Source: Mycolicibacterium malmesburyense (GTDB taxonomy: Bacteria > Actinomycetota > Actinomycetes > Mycobacteriales > Mycobacteriaceae). From it: 64,000 bases of DNA. Where the stretch lies: assembly GCF_001050015.1 (NCBI RefSeq), contig NZ_CVTB01000077.1, forward strand, positions 22,872-86,871, in the 5' to 3' direction. A program made the position numbers and the translations under genes. A model generated the notes under the pieces. That model saw only the letters and a program-made list of their open reading frames with translations, did not search any database and was not told the DNA's origin. Shown one piece after another: positions 20,788-29,353 of this stretch (within the stretch, counting starts at the first letter, position 1; every line of letters begins with the position of its first letter).

Positions 20788-21546
20788 TCAGAAGCCGCCG
20801 AAATCGCCGAGGCCGCCGCCGATGTCGCCGCCCCAGTCGCCGCCGCCCCAGTCTCCGCCGTCGCCGCCGAAGTCCTGGCCGCCCTGGTCCAGTCCTTGGT
20901 CGTAGCCCTGGGCGAAGCCCTGCTCGTAGCCGCTGCCGTGCATGCCGGAGAACAACGCGTCGAACAACATCACCGAACCCAGGCCCCAGGCGCCGGCGAC
21001 CAGCGCGGGCTTCCACCACGGCTCGGAGTACCAACCGGCGGGCACCGGACGCCCCGCGACCCGTCCGCCGGGATAGTAGTTCGGGGTCCGCTCGGACGGC
21101 GTCGGCGACGCCTCGATCTCGCGGCCCTCGAAGTCGACCTTGCGATCCTCGGTCACCGTGCCGGCCGATCGCTGACCGGCCAGCGCCTCGAGTTCGGGTC
21201 CCGGATCCATGCCCATCGCGACGCGTGCGGCGCGTACGTAGTAGAGGCCCTCGACCGCGCTCTCCTTGGCGAGCTGCGCCTGCTTGACGGTGTTGGCCTG
21301 ATCGATCTGTGAGCCCGCCGCGGTGTAGCGCTCGGATGCGTCGGCCAACGCCTGCTTCGAGGCCTCGTCGCTTCCGGTCAAGCTGATCACCTGACCGCCG
21401 AGGCGCTCGATGACGCGGCGGGCGTCGGCCTTGGCGTCGTCCAGCGAGGCGGCCTTGCGCCGGTCCGACGCCCTCATCGCGGCATACGCGAGCACGCCGA
21501 GAGCGACGATGACCAGGACGACGAGAACGAGCAGAACACCGTTCAT
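20788..21546 (-). CDS. DUF1542-type membrane-anchored protein with Gly/Asp-rich tail
   Basis: This 252-residue protein has an N-terminal membrane anchor (about 2-23, NGVLLVLVVLVIVALGVLAY), a charged helical region that is probably coiled coil (about 28-110), a second hydrophobic patch near ALVAGAWGLGSVMLFDALF, and a low-complexity tail of GDWGG repeats ending GLGDFGGF. I recall similar mycobacterial proteins being labelled DUF1542. Function is unknown; the tail is reminiscent of proteins with membrane-proximal C-terminal glycine-rich tails. ATG 21546 is chosen because the upstream extension is not hydrophobic or conserved-looking. Confidence 0.75.
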   Translation of the reverse strand: MNGVLLVLVVLVIVALGVLAYAAMRASDRRKAASLDDAKADARRVIERLGGQVISLTGSDEASKQALADASERYTAAGSQIDQANTVKQAQLAKESAVEGLYYVRAARVAMGMDPGPELEALAGQRSAGTVTEDRKVDFEGREIEASPTPSERTPNYYPGGRVAGRPVPAGWYSEPWWKPALVAGAWGLGSVMLFDALFSGMHGSGYEQGFAQGYDQGLDQGGQDFGGDGGDWGGGDWGGDIGGGLGDFGGF

Positions 21547-21710
21547 GGCGCCCAGCCTACCCAGGACTCCCGGCGCCGACCGGATGGCGGCCAACGCGGC
21601 GCGACGGCCGGGGGCGTGCAAACCAAAGCCAGCCTGTGAACTGCGTCTCAATGATCATAGGCAAACATCTTTTCGGGGGTTCCGATTTCATTTCAGGCGT
21701 CAATATGCCG

Positions 21711-21716
21711 TACCGT
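21711..21716 (+). promoter_or_regulatory. -10 element for the GAF protein gene, leaderless arrangement
   Basis: TACCGT fits the mycobacterial SigA TAnnnT -10 pattern and ends seven bases before the GTG start at 21724, so transcription would begin at or next to the start codon. The preceding 60 bp are unusually AT-rich for this genome, consistent with a promoter. Confidence 0.5.
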
Positions 21717-21723
21717 AAGTCGA

Positions 21724-22443
21724 GTGACGGAGCGCGTACGCCGATTCGACGACTACCTCAACCGCCTGCTCGAAGAGCTTGCGCGGGAGGCTGGGGAGAA
21801 CGTCGAAACGTACGTGGCCCGCGCCGTCGCCACACAGATGACCGCCGACATGCGCCGCGCCAACGATCCCGCCGTCGAAGACCTCGAAACCCATCTGTCG
21901 GCGTCGGGTGTGCTCGACAAGACCGCGATGCCGGACGTGACCTCGGTCATGACCGACCCCGACCGGCTCACCGCCCTGCGGCACACCGGTCTGCTCGACT
22001 CACCGCCGGAGGCGATATACGACCGGATCACCCGGGCCGCCGCCGACGCGCTCGACGCCCCCTACGCGACGTTGACCCTCGTCGACGTCGATCGGCAGTT
22101 CTTCAAGAGCGCCGTGGGCCAGGACACCAATTCGCCCGAGAGCAGGGAGACACCGCTCGAGCGATCGGTCTGTCAGTACGCGGTCGCCAACGGCGCGCCG
22201 TTGATCCTCGAGGACGCGCGAGTCGATCCGACGTTCAAGCAGCATCCGGCGGTGCGCGACGGAACCGTCGTCGCCTATCTCGGAATCCCCCTTATGGACC
22301 AGGCGGGCAATGCCGTTGGCACACTGTGCGTTTACGACACCAAGCCGCGCCTCTGGGGCACCGGGCACGTTCAGGTGCTGAATGATCTCGCCGCGCTCGC
22401 CGGGGAACGGATGTTCAGCGCCGGCACGGATGGTCAGCAATGA
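21724..22443 (+). CDS. GAF-domain sensory protein
   Basis: This 239-residue soluble protein has a charged helical N-terminus (1-65, RRFDDYLNRLLEELAREAGE) and a GAF domain over about 95-235 (YDRITRAAADALDAPYATLTLVD, then SVCQYAVANGAPLILEDAR and VAYLGIPLMDQAGNAVGTLC). Two cysteines lie in the pocket region. GAF domains bind small ligands such as cyclic nucleotides, haem or aromatic compounds; the ligand is not deducible. There is no output domain, so it may act through protein contact. It directly precedes the polyprenyl glycosylphosphotransferase on the same strand, 112 bp away, with separate promoters likely. Confidence 0.82.
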   Translation: MTERVRRFDDYLNRLLEELAREAGENVETYVARAVATQMTADMRRANDPAVEDLETHLSASGVLDKTAMPDVTSVMTDPDRLTALRHTGLLDSPPEAIYDRITRAAADALDAPYATLTLVDVDRQFFKSAVGQDTNSPESRETPLERSVCQYAVANGAPLILEDARVDPTFKQHPAVRDGTVVAYLGIPLMDQAGNAVGTLCVYDTKPRLWGTGHVQVLNDLAALAGERMFSAGTDGQQ

Positions 22444-22492
22444 GGCAGGCAGCGCAAGCATGCGAAGTACCTGGATTTTCGGGCACGTAGCC

Positions 22493-22517
22493 TAGACTGG
22501 CAACGTTTGCGATCGCA
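22493..22517 (+). promoter_or_regulatory. Promoter -10 and overlapping palindromic operator for the sugar transferase gene
   Basis: TAGACT (22493-22498) fits a SigA -10. Ten bases downstream is the perfect palindrome TGCGATCGCA (22508-22517), extended to GTTTGCGATCGCAGAC with one mismatched pair. It would cover the transcription start region and could be a repressor site. Confidence 0.4.
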
Positions 22518-22555
22518 GACACTTCTGCAGCGCTGGGGTGGTCATCAGGGGGGAT

Positions 22556-24088
22556 ATGCAGGCTGACACGGGCGCGCCCGCCCGCGACTCGCAACCTCGA
22601 CTCAGGACGACGGTTCCGCAGCTCAAGGCCGTGCCGCCGCCCTCTGGTGCCAAGAAAGCCGGCTGGATCGAGACCCTTCGCGCCGAATCGGGCTATGTGG
22701 CGCTCACCGTCGCCCTGGACATCTGGGCCGCGGCGTGGGCCGTCGTCATAGCGCAATGGTGGATGCCTGGCCCGATCGCCGACCGAAACGTCGCGGCGAT
22801 CTCGTGGCTCTTCGTCCCGATCGTTCTGGTGATCCTGTACACCCGGTCGTTGTACAAGCGCAGACTCGGCCACAGCTTTCTCGACGACTTCGAACCGGTC
22901 GAAACGTCGGTGGCGGTGGCTGCGCTGGCTACCCTCACCGTTTTGTTGATCACCGTGCCCGCGCTGCCGGCCGGGTCGGTGGTCGAGGAGCACATCCGCC
23001 CAAGCGAATTGGTCATCAGGATCTGGGTCTGCGCCGCCATCCTGCTGCCGGCGGTCCGGCTCTGCCGGTCGTTGGCGCAACGCTACCTGCGGCGACGGCA
23101 CGGCTTCGGGTCGCCGGCCCTGATCATCGGTTCGGGACCCTTTCTCCGTCAGCTCATCACGCGGATGCGTCAGATCCCGGACCACGGCCTGCATCCCGTC
23201 GGAGTGGTCGACGACGTTCGCCCGCCGGCGGCGGAGTTGGTCGACGTGCCGTATCTCGGACCGATAGTGAACCTCGAGGAAGCCGTCCGAAGCAGCGGCG
23301 CCACTGAGCTCATCATCGGCTCGTCGACGACGCCCGACGACGAACTGGCCCTCGCCGCGCAGCTGGCGCAGAACCTCGGAGTCCGGGTGCGTGTCGTGCC
23401 GCGCATGCGGGACGTCATCGGTGGCGCAACGTATGTCGAGCACCTCGGCGGCATCCCGCTGCTGGTGCTCGCACACACCGATCCCAAAGGCTGGCAGTTC
23501 GCGATCAAGCACGCCCTGGGACGGACGATCGCCGCCGTCGGCCTGCTGGCGATCTCGCCTCTGTATGTGACGCTGGCGATCCTGGTCAAGCTGAGCTCCC
23601 CGGGGCCGGTCTACTTCCGCCAACAGCGCGTCGGGCGCGACGGAAAGGTGTTCGACTGCCTCAAATTCCGCAGCATGCGAACGGTTGCTCCGGCCACCAA
23701 GGCGTTCGCGTTGAAGGACGGTTCGGCGCCGGGAGGGGTGGAAGGCGACGACCGACGCACCGCGATCGGCAAGTTCATGAGGAAAGCGTCGCTCGACGAG
23801 CTGCCTCAACTGGTCAACGTGCTGCGCGGGGACATGACGCTGGTCGGCCCGCGTCCGGAGCGCCCGGAGTTCGTCGAGCTGTTCGAGATGCAGGTGCGCC
23901 GCTACGGCGACCGGCACCGGGTGAAGGCAGGCATCACCGGTTGGGCGCAGGTGCACGGGCTCCGCGGCCAGACCTCGATCGCCGACCGCGCGGAGTTCGA
24001 CAACTACTACATACAGAACTGGTCGTTGCTTCTCGACTTCAAGATCATGCTGTTGACCGTCCTCGCGGTGCTGAAGCCCGCGGAGTAG
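22556..24088 (+). CDS. Polyprenyl glycosylphosphotransferase (exopolysaccharide initiating sugar transferase)
   Basis: This 510-residue membrane enzyme has about four N-terminal membrane helices (45-150), a nucleotide-binding-like middle (GSPALIIGSGPFLRQLI onward), another hydrophobic segment near 325, and a C-terminal bacterial sugar transferase domain: SPGPVYFRQQRVGRDGKVF, KFRSMR, RKASLDELPQLVNVLRGDM and LVGPRPERPEF, ending with GITGWAQVHGLRG. Such enzymes (WbaP/CpsE/GumD type) move a sugar-1-phosphate onto undecaprenyl or decaprenyl phosphate to start a glycan. ATG 22556 with AGGGGGG upstream is preferred over GTG 22538. Its presence here is accessory relative to M. tuberculosis gene order. 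Confidence 0.88.
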   Translation: MQADTGAPARDSQPRLRTTVPQLKAVPPPSGAKKAGWIETLRAESGYVALTVALDIWAAAWAVVIAQWWMPGPIADRNVAAISWLFVPIVLVILYTRSLYKRRLGHSFLDDFEPVETSVAVAALATLTVLLITVPALPAGSVVEEHIRPSELVIRIWVCAAILLPAVRLCRSLAQRYLRRRHGFGSPALIIGSGPFLRQLITRMRQIPDHGLHPVGVVDDVRPPAAELVDVPYLGPIVNLEEAVRSSGATELIIGSSTTPDDELALAAQLAQNLGVRVRVVPRMRDVIGGATYVEHLGGIPLLVLAHTDPKGWQFAIKHALGRTIAAVGLLAISPLYVTLAILVKLSSPGPVYFRQQRVGRDGKVFDCLKFRSMRTVAPATKAFALKDGSAPGGVEGDDRRTAIGKFMRKASLDELPQLVNVLRGDMTLVGPRPERPEFVELFEMQVRRYGDRHRVKAGITGWAQVHGLRGQTSIADRAEFDNYYIQNWSLLLDFKIMLLTVLAVLKPAE

Positions 24089-24110
24089 GACGCTCCGGCG
24101 CCGTCGGACG

Positions 24111-25496
24111 CTAGACCTTCAGCAGTCCGGATTCGTGGTAGCGGCGCTCCCGGTTGACCTGCCAGGGGTCGACGCTCGCGCCGAAATAGCGCTCGACGCT
24201 GTGCATGGCGCTGAGCATCGCGTGGTCCTGGTTGTCGTAGCGGTGCATGCCGTTGCGCCCGACCGGATACAAAGACGGATAACGCTTGTGGAGGTAATCG
24301 CGGATGCGGGCAACACTCGTGTCCATCGCCGGGTCGCAGATCGGATAGGCGAACTGCGAGCGGACGACCATGACGTGCTCGATCGTGCGAGGGTCGAAAC
24401 CCAGTGTGCGCAGGTCGCTTTCCAGCATTTGCCGCAATCGCTCGTCGTCGGCGGTCCACAGATCCGATCCCGCGCCGATGAAGTACTCGAAGCCCAGATA
24501 TGTACCGTCCCAACCCGGGGGAGTGAGGTCGTCCGACCACTTGCGGTAGTTCTGGATCCGGCCTACCCGCAGATTCCGCCCCGGCGTGTACACCCAGTTG
24601 AAGGGTAGGTCACGGTGCTTCGAGAGCGCGACCGCGATGGTGATCAACCCCCGGTGCTTGATTTGGGCTGCAGCATGCCAAACCTGCTGTGGCGGGGCCG
24701 GTTCCAGGGCATTGATCAACATCTGCAGGGGCATGCTGGAGAAGACGGCGTCCCCGGTCGCGGTGTCCCCGTTGCGCAGTCCGATCGTCCACGTCTTGCC
24801 GTCGAAGCTCAACTTGACCACCGGTGAGTCAAGCGACGGTTCGACGCCGTAACCGGCGAGCGCGGACGCCGCGGCGTCCCACAGTTGGCCGGGCCCACGC
24901 CGGGGATAGAGGAACGCATCAGCGCCGATCGCGTCGGCGCCCCACACGATCGGCTTGATGCGTTGCTCGGCCCAGTCGCTTGTCAGTTCGGCGGGTTCGG
25001 CGAGCCATGTCTTGCGGACGTATCCGTCGAAGAACATGCGGTACCAGTAGTCGCCGAACTGGTGTCGTCCCCACTGGAGGAAGTTGGCCGAGTCGTCGAG
25101 CGGGCGGGTCCCATGCCGGAGCCGAGACCACAGCAGGCTTCCCAGTCCGCGGGCTCCACGTCCGTAGCCCAACTGTGTCAACAGGTTTCGGCCGACGAGC
25201 GGATACGGCACGTAATGGCCGTCGACGAGCATGGCGGAACGTCTCGCCACCGAGAGCCATTGGTCGGCCGGGAGCAGGGACCTCCAGAGTTCGAGGATCC
25301 GGTCGTTCTTGGTGAAGAACCGATGTCCGCCGGGGTCGACGCGGAACCCGTGCGCGCGCGGGGTGCGGGCCAGCCCGCCGACAGTGGGTGACGCCTCGAA
25401 GACCTGGGCCGCCACTCCGTTCTTGGCCAATTCGAGCGCGGCGGTGAGCCCGGCGGGCCCAGCGCCGATGACCAACGGGCGTTTGTCGGAATGCAT
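24111..25496 (-). CDS. FAD-dependent oxidoreductase, UDP-galactopyranose mutase/protoporphyrinogen oxidase-like
   Basis: This 461-residue flavoprotein begins with the dinucleotide-binding motif VIGAGPAGLTAALELAKNG (7-25) and EAS at the second strand end, then GGLARTPRAHGFRVDPGGHRF, typical of the amine oxidase/UGM-like superfamily found in glycan gene clusters. The C-terminal GRNGMHRYDNQDHAM would complete the FAD site. The substrate is unknown. ATG 25496 lies six bases after the stop of the UppS-like gene with GGTAGGT as ribosome site, so the two form an operon. It converges on the sugar transferase gene with 22 bp between them. Confidence 0.82.
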   Translation of the reverse strand: MHSDKRPLVIGAGPAGLTAALELAKNGVAAQVFEASPTVGGLARTPRAHGFRVDPGGHRFFTKNDRILELWRSLLPADQWLSVARRSAMLVDGHYVPYPLVGRNLLTQLGYGRGARGLGSLLWSRLRHGTRPLDDSANFLQWGRHQFGDYWYRMFFDGYVRKTWLAEPAELTSDWAEQRIKPIVWGADAIGADAFLYPRRGPGQLWDAAASALAGYGVEPSLDSPVVKLSFDGKTWTIGLRNGDTATGDAVFSSMPLQMLINALEPAPPQQVWHAAAQIKHRGLITIAVALSKHRDLPFNWVYTPGRNLRVGRIQNYRKWSDDLTPPGWDGTYLGFEYFIGAGSDLWTADDERLRQMLESDLRTLGFDPRTIEHVMVVRSQFAYPICDPAMDTSVARIRDYLHKRYPSLYPVGRNGMHRYDNQDHAMLSAMHSVERYFGASVDPWQVNRERRYHESGLLKV

Positions 25497-25502
25497 GAGC
25501 AC

Positions 25503-26168
25503 CTACCGACCTCGAAGCTGAGGGGTGCGTCGATAATCGTCGATGAACTCGTCGATGTGCCGCGCGTCCAGTTCGTTGAGCGGCGTCGAGAGGAAGCGCA
25601 GCTGCGCGTACTGAGTCTGCAGCGGAAGGAAACCGCTCAGCAGGGGCTCGGGGGAGGTGCGGATGACGAGGTCGACGTCTTCGATGTCGAATGCGCCGCG
25701 GATTTCCCCGCCGCTCTGCCGTGCCTGTAGATGGGCTGCTCGTAACTCCTCGTTGGCGTCGTAGGCGGCGAGGATGTTGATCCGGAATTGTCCCCCGCTC
25801 ATGACGGACTCCGCGTGTTGAGCGGCCGCGATGTACTCGGCGGGAAGCACGGAGCGGTCGCCGTGCAGCCGGACACTGCATGTATCGGGCTCGAATCGGG
25901 CGGGAATCAAATCGGTCAGGAAGCGGACCGAAGCATTGAACACCGGCTCCAGCTCGGCCTGGCTGCGGGCGAGATTGGCCCGGCTCAGGTTGTACACCGA
26001 CACCGTCCGGACGTTGTTCCGGCGCAAAACCTGAAGAATGTCGGCTACCTTCTCCGCCCCCTGCATATAGGCGTCGGCCAAAGAGACCCCACGACTCTTC
26101 GCCCATCGGCGCATACCGTCTGGGATCAAGCCCACGTGGGCAGGTTCGTAACCCGTTAATACCCGCAC
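25503..26168 (-). CDS. Divergent undecaprenyl diphosphate synthase (cis-prenyltransferase) family protein
   Basis: This 221-residue protein has the cis-prenyltransferase layout: HVGLIPDGMRRWAKSRG (11-27) for canonical HxxxxMDGNxRWA, SVYNLSRANLARS (57-69) for the YAFSxENWxR block, and VIRTSPEPLLSGF (168-180) for RTxGExRlSnF. D17, R21, W22, R170, E174 and S178 are kept, but Asn of DGN is Met19, the Trp of ENW is Leu and the Arg after Glu is Leu. It may make a short or branched prenyl product or bind a prenyl diphosphate without chain elongation. GTG 26168 has GGGGGG eight bases upstream. It is the first gene of an operon with the FAD oxidoreductase. Confidence 0.75.
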   Translation of the reverse strand: MRVLTGYEPAHVGLIPDGMRRWAKSRGVSLADAYMQGAEKVADILQVLRRNNVRTVSVYNLSRANLARSQAELEPVFNASVRFLTDLIPARFEPDTCSVRLHGDRSVLPAEYIAAAQHAESVMSGGQFRINILAAYDANEELRAAHLQARQSGGEIRGAFDIEDVDLVIRTSPEPLLSGFLPLQTQYAQLRFLSTPLNELDARHIDEFIDDYRRTPQLRGR

Positions 26169-26192
26169 GCAGTTATCCCCCCGTAAGCGCAC

Positions 26193-26887
26193 TTATGTCT
26201 GTGGGTAAGAGTACGTTTTCGGTACCCGTATGTCCATTCAGGTAAACCGATTGTCCGGGGGTCGAGGGCGGGGCCTGGCGGGAGGTCGCGACGCCCTGTG
26301 CGGAACGTGACCAAAAGAGGGTCTGAGCTGCGCGGGTGGTTCGGGTACCAGTGGGCCGGGGTCCGTCGGCGGCAGCAGGAATTCCGTCGGCGAGCGACGG
26401 TGTCCTTGCGAGAGCTGTTCGTCGGGTCCACTCAAACCTCTTTAATTTGTGCGTCCTGGAAGCTCTTGCCTTCGGTGACCATGTGTCATGTTATTGCCCA
26501 CAAAATATGTTTTGCCCAAATACCGAGATATGCCCGAGATATGACATCCAGTGTCACTTCAATTTGTCATCCGTTTCCCGAAGATTGTCGCGATTGTGTA
26601 AGAGCAGCAAACTTTCGGTACGCACGAACCAATCGCTGTCAGGCTCGGTCGTTGCCGACGAACCGTGTGCAAGACCGCGGTCCGGCGGTGGCCACGGCGT
26701 GGTTTCTTGCCCCGCGATGTGGGATTCAGCGAAAGGTGGCGACTTTGCAGGCCCGACCGGCTTGCCGCCGCGGCCCACGGATACCGGCGTCTCGTGTAGA
26801 CGAGCCGCGCCAGATGGCGCGCCGCCGGAAGTGGCGTTCCGTGCGAAGCGCGCTGCGCGGCGCTACGCCCGTGTCGGGCGTCAGTGG
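26193..26887. other. 695-bp spacer without recognisable genes, part unusually AT-rich
   Basis: No frame here shows mycobacterial codon use or a known motif. The stretch from about 26440 to 26640 is clearly less GC-rich than its surroundings and includes runs such as ACAAAATATGTTTTGCCC. Its left part must hold the promoter of the UppS-like/FAD operon. It ends at tRNA-Gly, a common integration site, so it may hold remnants of foreign DNA, but no integrase, attachment repeat or transposase piece is visible. Confidence 0.6.
26523..26543. repeat. Tandem 10-bp direct repeat
   Basis: CCGAGATATG occurs twice with an 11-bp period (26523-26532 and 26534-26543) inside the AT-richer spacer. The spacing of one helical turn suits two protein subunits binding the same face of DNA, so it may be an operator. 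Upstream, TTGCCCA also occurs twice within 20 bp. Confidence 0.45.
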
Positions 26888-26958
26888 AGCGGGCGACGGG
26901 AATCGAACCCGCGTAGCTAGTTTGGAAGACTAGGGCTCTACCATTGAGCTACGCCCGC
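26888..26958 (-). tRNA. tRNA-Gly (TCC)
   Basis: The minus strand reads a 71-base cloverleaf: acceptor GCGGGCG pairs with CGCCCGC, the D arm is GCTCAATGGTAGAGC, the anticodon arm CTAGT-CTTCCAA-ACTAG gives anticodon TCC, and the T loop is TTCGATT. CCA is not encoded. It is divergent from the tRNA-Pro gene. Confidence 0.95.
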
Positions 26959-27114
26959 ATGTACAGCAAGACCAGATCGTACCGGCGGCTGCCAAATCAA
27001 ATCCAATTGAAGGCTTCGCGTGTCCAGCCCGTAGTATCTCGCGTGGTCGTTCCGTGTTTTCGGGACGGCCCGCGCGGGCGCGAACACTCGAGCGCCGGCG
27101 CGACGAGCAGAACA

Positions 27115-27188
27115 CGGGGTGTAGCGCAGCTTGGTAGCGCATCCGCTTTGGGAGCGGAAGGCCGCAGGTTCAAATCCTGTCACCCCGA
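27115..27188 (+). tRNA. tRNA-Pro (TGG)
   Basis: A 74-base cloverleaf: acceptor CGGGGTG pairs with CACCCCG, the D arm is GCGCAGCTTGGTAGCGC, the anticodon loop TTTGGGA gives TGG, and the T arm contains GGTTCAAATCC. The discriminator base is A and CCA is not encoded. It lies 39 bp upstream of tig. Confidence 0.95.
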
Positions 27189-27227
27189 CTGCGCCATCGA
27201 CCGAACCAGAACAACAAGGAGCAGATC

Positions 27228-28643
27228 GTGAAGAGCACCGTCGAGAAGTTGAGCCCCACCCGGGTTCGCATCAACGTGGAGGTGCCCTTCACTGAGCTCG
27301 AGCCCGACTTCGACCGCGCGTTCGCGCAACTGGCCAAGCAGGTCCGGCTGCCCGGCTTCCGGCCCGGTAAGGCGCCCCGCAAACTGCTCGAGGCGCGCGT
27401 CGGCCGCGAGGCGATGCTCGACCAGGTCGTCAGCGACGCCCTTCCCGGCCGTTACAGCGAGGCGGTGACCAGCTCCGAGGTGCAGCCGCTGGGCCAGCCC
27501 GACATCGAGATCACCAACAAGGAGTACGGCCAGGACCTCACCTTCACGGCCGAGGTCGACGTCCGCCCCGAGATCGAGCTTCCTGAACTGTCGGCGTTGA
27601 CGCTCACCGTCGACGCGATCGAGGTCGGCGACGAAGAGGTCGACGCCGAACTGCAGTCCCTGCGCGCGCGGTTCGGGACGCTCAAGGGCGTGGATCGCGC
27701 CGCGCAGAACGGCGACTTCGTCTCGATCGACCTGTCGGCCACCGTGGACGGCAAGGAACTGCCCGATGCGGCCACCGAGGGTCTGTCCCACGAGGTCGGC
27801 TCGGGCCAGTTGATCGACGGCCTCGACGAGGCGATCGTCGGCCTGAAGGAGGGGGAGACCCGCGTCTTCACCACCAAGCTGGCCGCCGGAGAGCACGCCG
27901 GCCAAGATGCTGAGGTGACCGTCACCGTCAAATCGGTCAAGGAGCGCGAGCTGCCCGAGCCCGACGACGAATTCGCCCAGCTGGCAAGCGAATTCGACAC
28001 CATCGAGGAGCTCAAGGAGTCGCTCGTCGAGCAGGTGCGCCGGGTCAAGCGCGTGCAGCAGGCCGAACAGATCCGCGACAAGGTCCTCGAGACGCTGCTG
28101 GAACAGGTCGAGGTGCCGTTGCCCGAGAACGTGGTGCAGGCCCAGATCGACGACGCGTTGCACAACGCGATCCATAGCCTGGACCACGACGAGGAGCGCT
28201 TCGCCGAGGTTCTCCAGGCCCAGGGCAGCAGCCGTGAAGAGTTCGACGCCGACACCCGCAGCAACGCCGAGAAGGCGGTCAAGACCCAGTTGCTCGTCGA
28301 TGCGATCGCCGACAAGCTCGACGTCCAGGTCGGTCAGAACGACATCACCGAGCGCCTGATGTTGATGTCGCAGCAGTACGGGCTGCAACCGCAGCAGCTG
28401 ATCCAGTCGCTGCAGCAGAACAATCAGTTGCCCGCGCTGTTCGCCGACGTGCGTCGCGGGCTGGCGCTCGCGGCGATCGTCGAGGGCGCGACCGTCACCG
28501 ACTCCGACGGCAACGTGATCGACACCACGGAGTTCTTCGGCCGCGCCGAGGCGCAGACCGAGGAAGCTGCCGACGAGGCCCTCGAAGTCGAGTCCGAGGC
28601 GGACGAACCCGAAGCGGACGAGGAACCGGCCGACGCCAAGTGA
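27228..28643 (+). CDS. tig: Trigger factor, ribosome-associated chaperone and peptidyl-prolyl isomerase
   Basis: This 471-residue protein has the three trigger-factor domains: an N-terminal ribosome-binding domain (1-115) with the signature [17 protein letters not shown], an FKBP-like isomerase domain (about 155-240, [18 protein letters not shown]) and a C-terminal helical chaperone domain. The tail ends in an acidic stretch ([19 protein letters not shown]), typical for actinobacteria. GTG 27228 has AAGGAG a few bases upstream. It precedes clpP1-clpP2, as in other mycobacteria, linking nascent-chain folding with proteolysis. Confidence 0.96.
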   Translation: MKSTVEKLSPTRVRINVEVPFTELEPDFDRAFAQLAKQVRLPGFRPGKAPRKLLEARVGREAMLDQVVSDALPGRYSEAVTSSEVQPLGQPDIEITNKEYGQDLTFTAEVDVRPEIELPELSALTLTVDAIEVGDEEVDAELQSLRARFGTLKGVDRAAQNGDFVSIDLSATVDGKELPDAATEGLSHEVGSGQLIDGLDEAIVGLKEGETRVFTTKLAAGEHAGQDAEVTVTVKSVKERELPEPDDEFAQLASEFDTIEELKESLVEQVRRVKRVQQAEQIRDKVLETLLEQVEVPLPENVVQAQIDDALHNAIHSLDHDEERFAEVLQAQGSSREEFDADTRSNAEKAVKTQLLVDAIADKLDVQVGQNDITERLMLMSQQYGLQPQQLIQSLQQNNQLPALFADVRRGLALAAIVEGATVTDSDGNVIDTTEFFGRAEAQTEEAADEALEVESEADEPEADEEPADAK

Positions 28644-28654
28644 CGCTGTGAGCG
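28644..28654 (+). promoter_or_regulatory. Candidate ClgR operator upstream of clpP1P2
   Basis: CGCTGTGAGCG directly after the tig stop is a near-palindrome close to the ClgR consensus CGCYnAnRGCG (one mismatch). ClgR activates clpP1P2 in actinobacteria. A TAGTGT -10-like hexamer follows at 28696-28701, 41 bases before the clpP1 start. Confidence 0.45.
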
Positions 28655-28741
28655 AACGCGGCCCGTCTGGGGACTGCACGCCCGCGCGGGTTGGTTAGTG
28701 TCGGTGAGTATCAAGCTCTTGAAGAAAGCAGGTATCCAGTC

Positions 28742-29353
28742 GTGACCCACATGCGTGGCGCCTCGCAAGGCCTCAACCTTGTCGACTCGGTCTATGAGCG
28801 GTTGCTGGCGGAGCGAATCATCTTCCTGGGCTCTCAGGTCGATGACGACATCGCGAACAAGCTCTGCGCCCAGATTCTGCTGCTGTCGGCCGAGGATCCC
28901 ACCAAGGACATCCACCTCTACATCAACTCGCCCGGTGGCTCGATCAGCGCCGGCATGGCCGTCTACGACACCATGGTGCTGGCGCCGTGCGACATCGCCA
29001 CGTACGCGATGGGCATGGCGGCGTCGATGGGCGAGTTCCTGCTTGCCGCGGGTACCAAGGGCAAGCGTTACGCGTTGCCGCACGCGCGCATCCTGATGCA
29101 CCAGCCGTTGGGCGGGGTCACCGGCAGCGCGGCCGACATCGCCATCCAGGCCGAGCAGTTCACGGTGATCAAGAAGGAGATGTTCCGGCTGAACGCCGAG
29201 TTCACCGGGCAGCCCATCGAGCGGATCGAGGCCGACTCCGACCGCGACCGCTGGTTCACCGCGCAGGAGGCCCTCGAGTACGGCTTCGTCGACCACATCA
29301 TCACCAGCGCGAGCGTCAACGGCTCAGGACCAGGAGCAGGACTAGACAAATGA
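28742..29353 (+). CDS. clpP1: ATP-dependent Clp protease proteolytic subunit 1
   Basis: This 203-residue serine protease subunit has the catalytic triad Ser95 (GMAASMGEF), His120 (ILMHQPLGG) and Asp169 (SDRDRWF), in the same relative places as M. tuberculosis ClpP1. It assembles as one heptameric ring of the mixed ClpP1P2 tetradecamer, essential in mycobacteria, with ClpX or ClpC1 as unfoldase. GTG 28742 is chosen; ATG 28751 three codons later is an alternative. The longer frame from 28691 has no family sequence. Its stop overlaps clpP2 (ATGA). Confidence 0.95.
   Translation: MTHMRGASQGLNLVDSVYERLLAERIIFLGSQVDDDIANKLCAQILLLSAEDPTKDIHLYINSPGGSISAGMAVYDTMVLAPCDIATYAMGMAASMGEFLLAAGTKGKRYALPHARILMHQPLGGVTGSAADIAIQAEQFTVIKKEMFRLNAEFTGQPIERIEADSDRDRWFTAQEALEYGFVDHIITSASVNGSGPGAGLDK

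Noticed and set aside
26298..26933. Overlapping frames of about 200 codons upstream of tRNA-Gly
   Set aside because: They run through AT-rich sequence and into the tRNA, with no family resemblance.
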